Shown: positions 4,616 through 8,295 of the stretch, one piece after another
Position numbering within the stretch: position 1 is the first letter of the stretch
Layout of the letters: every line of letters starts with the position of its first letter
Source: an uncultured Sutterella sp.
GTDB taxonomy: Bacteria > Pseudomonadota > Gammaproteobacteria > Burkholderiales > Burkholderiaceae_F
Length of the DNA: 8,295 nt
Assembly (NCBI GenBank): GCA_900754475.1
Contig: CAAECY010000027.1
Location: 1-8,295 of the forward strand
Direction: 5' to 3'
Notes under the pieces: generated by a model
Databases searched by the model: none
Seen by the model: only the letters and a program-made list of their open reading frames with translations
What the model was told of the DNA's origin: nothing
Made by a program: the position numbers and the translations under genes

Positions 4616-5620
4616 TTACGCGGCTTCCGTTTCGGGCTTCCGAGCGGAGGCTTCGAGTCGGTCGAAGAACGAGGGCGCTTCGCCTTCTTCACGCCAGTTC
4701 ACAAAGACCGAGGCGAGGACAGGCCCCGTCACGTTGTGCCAGAGGGCGCCGATCGCGGACGGGAGCGCGGCCATGGGGTTCGCGGCGAAGTGCACGGTTG
4801 CGAGCGCCACACCGAGGCCCGAATTCTGCATGCCGACTTCGATCGCCATGCACTTGCGTTTCGCAAGATTCATGCCCGTCGCCTTCGCAAGGAGGTAGCC
4901 GAAGGCAAGACCCATCGCGTTGTGAAGCGCGACCGCCGTGAAGACGAGAAGGCCGGCGTTCAAGAGCTGCTTTTGCGTACCTGCCACGACCGCAGCGGCG
5001 ATCAGCACGATGGCGGTCACGGAAACGAGCGGCAGAGCGGCGACGACGTTGTCAAGCTTCGAGCCGAGCGCCTTGTGAACGAGCACGCCCGCAGCGATCG
5101 GAAGAAGGATGATCTGCACGATCGAGAGGAACATCGCGGTCGGGTCGACTGCAAGCCATTCGCTCGCGAAGAACCACATGAGAGCAGGCGTCGCAAGGGG
5201 CGCGAGGAGCGTCGTGCACGAGGTGATCGTGACGGAAAGCGCCACGTCGCCGCGGGCGAGGAACGTCACCACGTTCGAGGCGGTGCCGCCCGGGCAGCAG
5301 CCGAGCAGCATCAGACCCACCGCGAGTTCGGGCGGAAGGTTGAGAACGAGGCAAAGGACGTAGGCCGAAACGGGCATGATCACGAACTGCCCGAGAACGC
5401 CCAGGGCGACGTCGCGCGGACGGCGCACGACTTCACGAAAGTCGGCGGGCGAGAGCGTGAGCCCCATCCCGAACATGACGACACCGAGCAGAATCGAAAT
5501 GTAGGGGGCAATGAGTTTGCAGGTTTCCGGGAAAATGAAGCCGATCACGCCCGCAATGACGACGAGGACGGCGAAGAATTTGTTGGCCAAACGGCTGAGC
5601 GTAGCGAAAACCTGCAACAT
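4616..5620 (-). CDS. BASS-family bile acid:Na+ symporter-like transporter
   Basis: This 334-aa inner-membrane protein of about ten helices belongs to the bile acid/sodium symporter (SBF) family. Hydrophobic segments begin at about 14-32, 37-56, 70-93, 97-120 and continue to about 308. Family motifs are GMGLTLS (51-57), CCPGGTASNVVTFLARGDVALSV (108-130) and EVGMQNSGLG (261-270). Residues equivalent to the two Na+ sites of the Neisseria ASBT structure are present with an offset of one: Gln78, Ser115, Asn116, Ser129, Thr133, Glu261 and Gln265. It is therefore expected to be Na+-coupled. The substrate could be a bile acid, pantoate or another organic anion; family membership does not decide this. 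The start has a strong AAGGAG 8 bp upstream (5634-5629). It is a single gene with a hairpin in its leader and a strong terminator. The soluble C-terminal tail (310-334) is charged. Confidence 0.92.
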   Translation of the reverse strand: MLQVFATLSRLANKFFAVLVVIAGVIGFIFPETCKLIAPYISILLGVVMFGMGLTLSPADFREVVRRPRDVALGVLGQFVIMPVSAYVLCLVLNLPPELAVGLMLLGCCPGGTASNVVTFLARGDVALSVTITSCTTLLAPLATPALMWFFASEWLAVDPTAMFLSIVQIILLPIAAGVLVHKALGSKLDNVVAALPLVSVTAIVLIAAAVVAGTQKQLLNAGLLVFTAVALHNAMGLAFGYLLAKATGMNLAKRKCMAIEVGMQNSGLGVALATVHFAANPMAALPSAIGALWHNVTGPVLASVFVNWREEGEAPSFFDRLEASARKPETEAA

Positions 5621-5628
5621 TGTTGTTA

Positions 5629-5663
5629 CTCCTTACTAAATCCCGGTCGTTTTGCGGCCGGGA
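5629..5663 (-). promoter_or_regulatory. Ribosome binding site and leader hairpin of the BASS gene
   Basis: AAGGAG lies 8 bp before the ATG. Only 6 bp upstream of it is a 9-bp stem, TCCCGGTCG (5641-5649) with CGGCCGGGA (5655-5663), with one wobble pair and a 5-nt loop. A hairpin this close to the Shine-Dalgarno could affect translation or mRNA stability. A short TTTAG follows it on the minus strand, too short for a typical terminator. Confidence 0.5.
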
Positions 5664-5763
5664 ACCCAAAGCGGAAGTTCATCTGGGTCATCTCGGTTAT
5701 TCCAAAGGTGAGGGGGTGAGCCCTCGGTGAGAAAGTCCCGCGAGCGGGCCTTCGGGCCGCCCT

Positions 5764-6561
5764 GTGATGGAAAGGATTCGGGCGGCTGCAGGCACTCAAG
5801 TTGCGTCGCGGTTCTTTCAATCTATCGGAGGGATTCGATTTCGTGTTCCGCGTTTTCAGGGCGAAGCGCACGAAAATAACGGAATTCGTCCGAGTCCTGC
5901 GTCCGCGCAAGAGGGCTCGGAGGATTGGATTAGGCGAAATGTCGAGGAAGGGGATTCGACTTTTTCCTTAAGCACTGCGGAAGGCCGAACGAAAGGCCGC
6001 GACGAAGCGCTTGCGTCCGCGCTCACGGCCTGCGGCAGGCTCCTCCGGGGCCGCTCGGGTCGCCTCTTGCTTCTCATCGGCGATCGCGGCATGGGAAAAA
6101 CCACGCTTTTGCGGGCGTTTGAGCGCGAAACACGTGGGTATCCGTTCTACCTCCGGGCGTGGGCTTCTGCGGCTTGGGAGGCTTGGTTCGAGCGGACGGC
6201 CGGATGCGGACCGGAAGCGGTACGGGAAGGAATCCCCCTCACAGCAGCGGACTTCGAGGCGACGCGTGCCGAGACGCTTCGCACCTTGGATCGGGACTTC
6301 TACGCGGAGGCGCTCGACGGGGCGACGGCTGCGGAAATCGCGCTGCTTGAAGTGATGGCGGAAAAGACGGCCGAGAGCGGCTCCGAAACGTGCTCCGCGG
6401 CCGATGCGGCGACGCTTCTTGGAAAAACCGAGGCGGAACTTGCTCGCCAAGTGACACGCATGACAAAGAAAGGGCTTATTTACAGGTTCGCGCCCGGAGT
6501 TCTCGCGTTTTCGGCCCCGCTTGCGGGTGCCTCGATCCTGCGGCAGAAGACGGGCCGTTGA
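5764..6561 (+). CDS. AAA-type ATPase remnant, internally deleted
   Basis: This open frame of up to 265 codons joins the two ends of a longer ATPase. It has FSLSTAEGRTKGRDEAL (67-83), the region where such ATPases have a G-R-D/E box. Walker A GDRGMGKTT follows (106-114) with LLRAFERE after it. Then at once comes TRGYPFYLRAWASAAWEAW (123-141), which matches the T-G-G-Y-P-F lid segment that in relatives follows the whole nucleotide-binding core. The C-terminus (about 187-262) is the family's winged helix: AEIALLEVMAEK, then TLLGKTEAELARQVTRMTKKGLIY, then GVLAFSAPL. Walker B, the sensor residues and the Arg finger are missing, roughly 150 residues in all. ATP hydrolysis is therefore not expected. 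The junction lies near 6121-6136 and keeps the frame. The start is uncertain: GTG 5764 and ATG 5767 have no ribosome binding site, and residues 1-65 have no recognisable counterpart. It may be an untranslated relic. Confidence 0.6.
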   Translation: MMERIRAAAGTQVASRFFQSIGGIRFRVPRFQGEAHENNGIRPSPASAQEGSEDWIRRNVEEGDSTFSLSTAEGRTKGRDEALASALTACGRLLRGRSGRLLLLIGDRGMGKTTLLRAFERETRGYPFYLRAWASAAWEAWFERTAGCGPEAVREGIPLTAADFEATRAETLRTLDRDFYAEALDGATAAEIALLEVMAEKTAESGSETCSAADAATLLGKTEAELARQVTRMTKKGLIYRFAPGVLAFSAPLAGASILRQKTGR

Positions 6562-6630
6562 GAACGCAGACCCCAAACGACGGCAGGAAAGCGAGGAAAA
6601 AGCGGAACAAAAAGGAACGAAGCGGAACGC

Positions 6631-6683
6631 GAAAACGAAAAGCCGCCCGTCGGACGCATGGATCGCAACCGAACGGACGGCTT
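6631..6683 (-). terminator. Intrinsic terminator after the flavocytochrome pseudogene
   Basis: On the minus strand AAGCCGTCCGT (6683-6673) pairs with ACGGGCGGCTT (6650-6640) with one mismatch, around a 22-nt loop. The tail is TTTCGTTTTC. It lies about 55 bp beyond the pseudogene stop. A retained terminator fits a gene that was functional recently. Confidence 0.65.
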
Positions 6684-6700
6684 CTTGAACGCTTCACCCC

Positions 6701-6725
6701 GTGCGCGTCGGCGCTTGACGCGCAC
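6701..6725. repeat. Perfect 9-bp hairpin in the 3' flank of the pseudogene
   Basis: GTGCGCGTC (6701-6709) pairs perfectly with GACGCGCAC (6717-6725) around a 7-nt loop, 13 bp after the pseudogene stop codon on the minus strand. No T-run follows. It probably caps or stabilises the mRNA end ahead of the terminator at 6631-6683. Confidence 0.45.
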
Positions 6726-6738
6726 GGAGGGGCGTTTG

Positions 6739-7838
6739 TTACTTCCCGAGCGCGTACTTCGCGGCGTGTTCGCCCGCGCGGCGACCGAACACCACGGTGT
6801 CGGCGACGGCGTTGCCGCCCAAGCGGTTGAAGCCGTGCACGCCGCCCGTCACTTCACCCGCGGCGTAAAGGCCCGGAATCGGACGGCTCTGGATGTCGAG
6901 CACTTCGCTTTCGGTCGAGATGGCGACGCCCCCCATCGTGTGGTGAATGCCGGGCGCGACGGCAACGGCATAGAAGGGGGCCTTGTCGATCGAGAGCGGC
7001 ATGTCGGCGCGACCGAACGCTTCGTCCTTGCCGGCGGCACGGTAGGCGTTGTAGTCGGCGAGCGTCTTTTCGAGAGTCTTCGGGTCGGCCCCCATGGCCT
7101 TCGCGAGCCCTTCGACCGTGTCGGCCTTGCGAAGCATCCCGAGGTGATCGTACCCGCGCACCATCTTCGCCTTCTTGTAGAGCTGGCTGTCAAAGACCAA
7201 CCACGCGGAGCGTTCGGGCTGCGCGAGGATCGCGTCCGAAGCGCGGTCGCGGGTCGTGAGTTCGTTGACGAAGCGCTCGCCCTTGACGTTCACCATCACG
7301 GCACCCACGCCGCGAACGGTTTCCGAAATGAGGATGCGGCTTTCCTTGCCGACCGTCGGGTGCGCCTGCACCCAGTCGATGTCGGTCGCGGACGCACCGA
7401 TATCGAGCGCCATGCGAAGGCCGTCGCCCGTGCTCGTCACGTTGTTCGAGCTCGTCATGCCCTTGAAGGTCGGGCGGTAGAAGCTCACCATTTCGTTGTT
7501 CATCCCGAAGCCGCCCGTCGCGAGCACGACGGCCTTGGCTGCGACCTTGTAGTAGCCCGAGTGCTTGCCGTGCACGATGACGCTTTCGATCTTGTGGTCG
7601 GCGTCGAGGTTGATCTTCACGACGCGGGAATTCACGCGGGCGGGAACCCCTTCCTTTTCGGCCGCGGCGCGAAGGACGTCGATGATGTGCGGACCCACGG
7701 AGCTACCGTCCGCCCTTCATCGTGTCGGCGATGAAGGAGTCGACCGTGTCGTGAGCGCCTTTTTTTTCGCCTGCTACTTCGTGCCGACGGCGTTATCGAG
7801 TTGCCGCCCGAGAAGGTGTGCTTTTCAACATGAAGCTC
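6739..7838 (-). pseudogene. Flavocytochrome c/fumarate reductase flavoprotein subunit, disrupted
   Basis: An uninterrupted frame from 7698 (GTG) to 6739 encodes 319 residues. They cover the C-terminal two thirds of an FAD-dependent fumarate/urocanate-type reductase: ATGGF (60-64), QAHPT (111-115), ISETVRG (124-130), RFVNELTTRD (142-151), HHTMGG (252-257), GLYAAGE (276-282) and HGFNRLGGNA (288-297). His113, Glu126, Arg129, Arg150, His252 and Arg292 have the spacing of His365, Glu378, Arg381, Arg402, His504 and Arg544 of Shewanella flavocytochrome c3. Upstream, pieces of the same protein lie in different frames: HVEKHTFSGGNS (7832-7797), then NAVGTK (to about 7777), a TAG at 7774-7776, and AHDTVDSFIADTMKGGR (7756-7706). 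About 45-50 residues are then missing before GSSVGPHIID. The N-terminal G-x-G-x-x-G FAD site and any export signal are absent. Such enzymes normally act in the periplasm in anaerobic respiration; this copy cannot bind FAD normally. Confidence 0.8.
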
Positions 7839-7847
7839 GCAGGATTC

Positions 7848-7878
7848 CCCCGCATTCATGCGGAGGAGGAATGCGGGG
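7848..7878. repeat. Perfect 10-bp hairpin, candidate IS605-like left end
   Basis: CCCCGCATTC (7848-7857) pairs perfectly with GAATGCGGGG (7869-7878) around an 11-nt loop. It sits in the short gap between the point where homology to the flavocytochrome gene stops (about 7838) and the start of the transposase-like fragment (7919). Subterminal hairpins of this kind are the TnpA recognition structures of IS200/IS605 elements. The assignment rests on position and structure only; no TnpA gene or right end is visible. Confidence 0.4.
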
Positions 7879-7918
7879 ACCCTCGAGCTCTCGAAATATC
7901 CTCGGTAAAATTGAGCTC

Positions 7919-8224
7919 ATGACCAACGGACGCAAATTTTCCGCACGCTTTTCGAATGACGCCTCTCGTTACGGCTACCTGACGTGGTCGGCCGCCCAGT
8001 CGTTCATTTACAACGAGAAGGTGCGCGAGCAACGCTACTTCGACAGCCTCTACAGGCTGATCGACGAGACGAAGCGGCACTGCCAGCCGATTCGTCCGGA
8101 GTGTTGCGTCGATCGTCCGGAGCCGGATCAGAAATACGCCCACCTCATCGACTTCAAGGCGATGCCCTGGCTCCAAGAGGTGCCTTCGGCCATCCTCGGC
8201 ATTGGGGGGTATCGCTTTTATTAA
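7919..8224 (+). CDS. TnpB/OrfB-like transposase, N-terminal fragment (probable)
   Basis: This is a 101-aa frame. It has a basic start (MTNGRKFSARFS), a WSAAQSFIYNEKVREQRYF segment (23-41) and a PWLQEVPSAIL segment (83-93) followed by GGYRFY. The order aromatic-x-x-N helix, about 50 residues, then P-W-L-x-E-V-P-S-x-[IV]-L is the pattern at the N-terminus of TnpB/OrfB proteins of IS605/IS607-type elements. In those proteins it precedes the rest of a roughly 350-450-residue RNA-guided nuclease. Here the frame stops right after it, so the RuvC-like nuclease and zinc-finger parts are missing and no activity is expected. A CXXC-like pair, ECC (61-63), is not enough for a zinc site. The ATG at 7919 has no good ribosome binding site; an in-frame ATG at 7871 lies directly behind GGAGGAGG, too close to use it well. 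It could instead be an unrelated small hypothetical protein. Confidence 0.5.
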   Translation: MTNGRKFSARFSNDASRYGYLTWSAAQSFIYNEKVREQRYFDSLYRLIDETKRHCQPIRPECCVDRPEPDQKYAHLIDFKAMPWLQEVPSAILGIGGYRFY

Positions 8225-8240
8225 CGCGGCTTAGATTTTA

Positions 8241-8276
8241 GTGACATTTCGTCGAAATTGTGGTACAATTGTACCT
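8241..8276 (+). promoter_or_regulatory. Strong sigma-70 promoter overlaid by two palindromes
   Basis: GTGACA (8241-8246, five of six) and TACAAT (8264-8269, five of six) are spaced by exactly 17 bp. A perfect 14-bp palindrome, GGTACAATTGTACC (8262-8275), covers the -10 box. A second inverted repeat, ATTTCG-T-CGAAAT (8246-8258), fills the spacer. The predicted transcription start is at about 8276. Such operator placement is typical of genes that repress themselves, for example type II antitoxins. Confidence 0.7.
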
Positions 8277-8295
8277 ATGAGTACGAAGACTGAAA
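8277..8295 (+). CDS. Start of a gene running out of the window, possible antitoxin
   Basis: An ATG lies directly after the promoter-operator and reads MSTKTE before the window ends. The predicted transcription start is about one base upstream, so the mRNA would be leaderless or nearly so, and no Shine-Dalgarno is present. The palindromic operator and a beginning of the Met-Ser-Thr-Lys-Thr kind fit RelB/DinJ-type antitoxins, but six residues cannot establish a family. The gene call rests on the promoter. Confidence 0.45.

Noticed and set aside
4736..5719. 327-codon plus-strand frame opposite the BASS gene
   Set aside because: It is the antisense shadow of a well-supported membrane protein; a highly charged Arg/Glu/His composition is typical of such shadows.
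6658..7734. 358-codon plus-strand frame opposite the flavocytochrome pseudogene
   Set aside because: It mirrors a strand with perfect family motifs; it is His/Arg/Val-rich and has no domain.
7760..7767. T8 homopolymer as a phase-variation switch of the flavocytochrome gene
   Set aside because: Slippage could not restore the protein, because a TAG, two deletion junctions and the missing FAD-binding N-terminus remain.

Overview
The window is GC-rich (roughly 60% or more) bacterial DNA with dense genes on both strands, frequent intrinsic terminators, and protein families typical of Proteobacteria. The flavocytochrome c/fumarate reductase relative, the BASS transporter and the CatA-like acetyltransferase, with the codon use, suggest a gut-associated Burkholderiales bacterium of the Sutterella/Parasutterella type. 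That placement is an inference; no rRNA or other marker gene is present.

Layout. Positions 1-817 hold a TetR-family regulator (minus) and its 3' flank. Positions 818-1331 are a long regulatory intergenic region with a GTAATT inverted repeat, a strong hairpin, three GTAATTT repeats spaced exactly 11 bp apart, and a hairpin-rich leader ending in a T7 run. That leader precedes a 105-aa uncharacterised protein (1332-1649, plus), closed by a bidirectional terminator. Positions 1785-2770 carry two minus-strand lipoproteins: a lipocalin-like one and a tiny Ala/Pro-rich one. A CatA-like O-acetyltransferase lies at 3130-3831 (minus). Upstream of it is a candidate small structured RNA with its own promoter and terminator (4067-4234, minus). 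A Na+-coupled BASS-family transporter (4616-5620, minus) follows, with a clear ribosome binding site, a leader hairpin and a strong terminator.

The right third (5764-8224) looks like a zone of gene decay. It holds an AAA-type ATPase that has lost its whole middle, so Walker A runs straight into the lid region; a flavocytochrome c/fumarate reductase flavoprotein pseudogene with several deletions, a stop codon and frameshifts but an intact catalytic half; and a short ORF that resembles the N-terminus of a TnpB/OrfB-like transposase. A 10-bp hairpin sits exactly between the last two and may be the left end of an IS605-like element that truncated the flavocytochrome gene.

The window closes with a very good sigma-70 promoter (8241-8269) overlaid by two palindromes. 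An ATG lies about one base after the predicted transcription start. This looks like an autoregulated, possibly leaderless gene, perhaps an antitoxin, that runs out of the window.

The intact genes do not form one pathway. The minus-strand genes are mostly separate transcription units, each with its own terminator or a long upstream gap.
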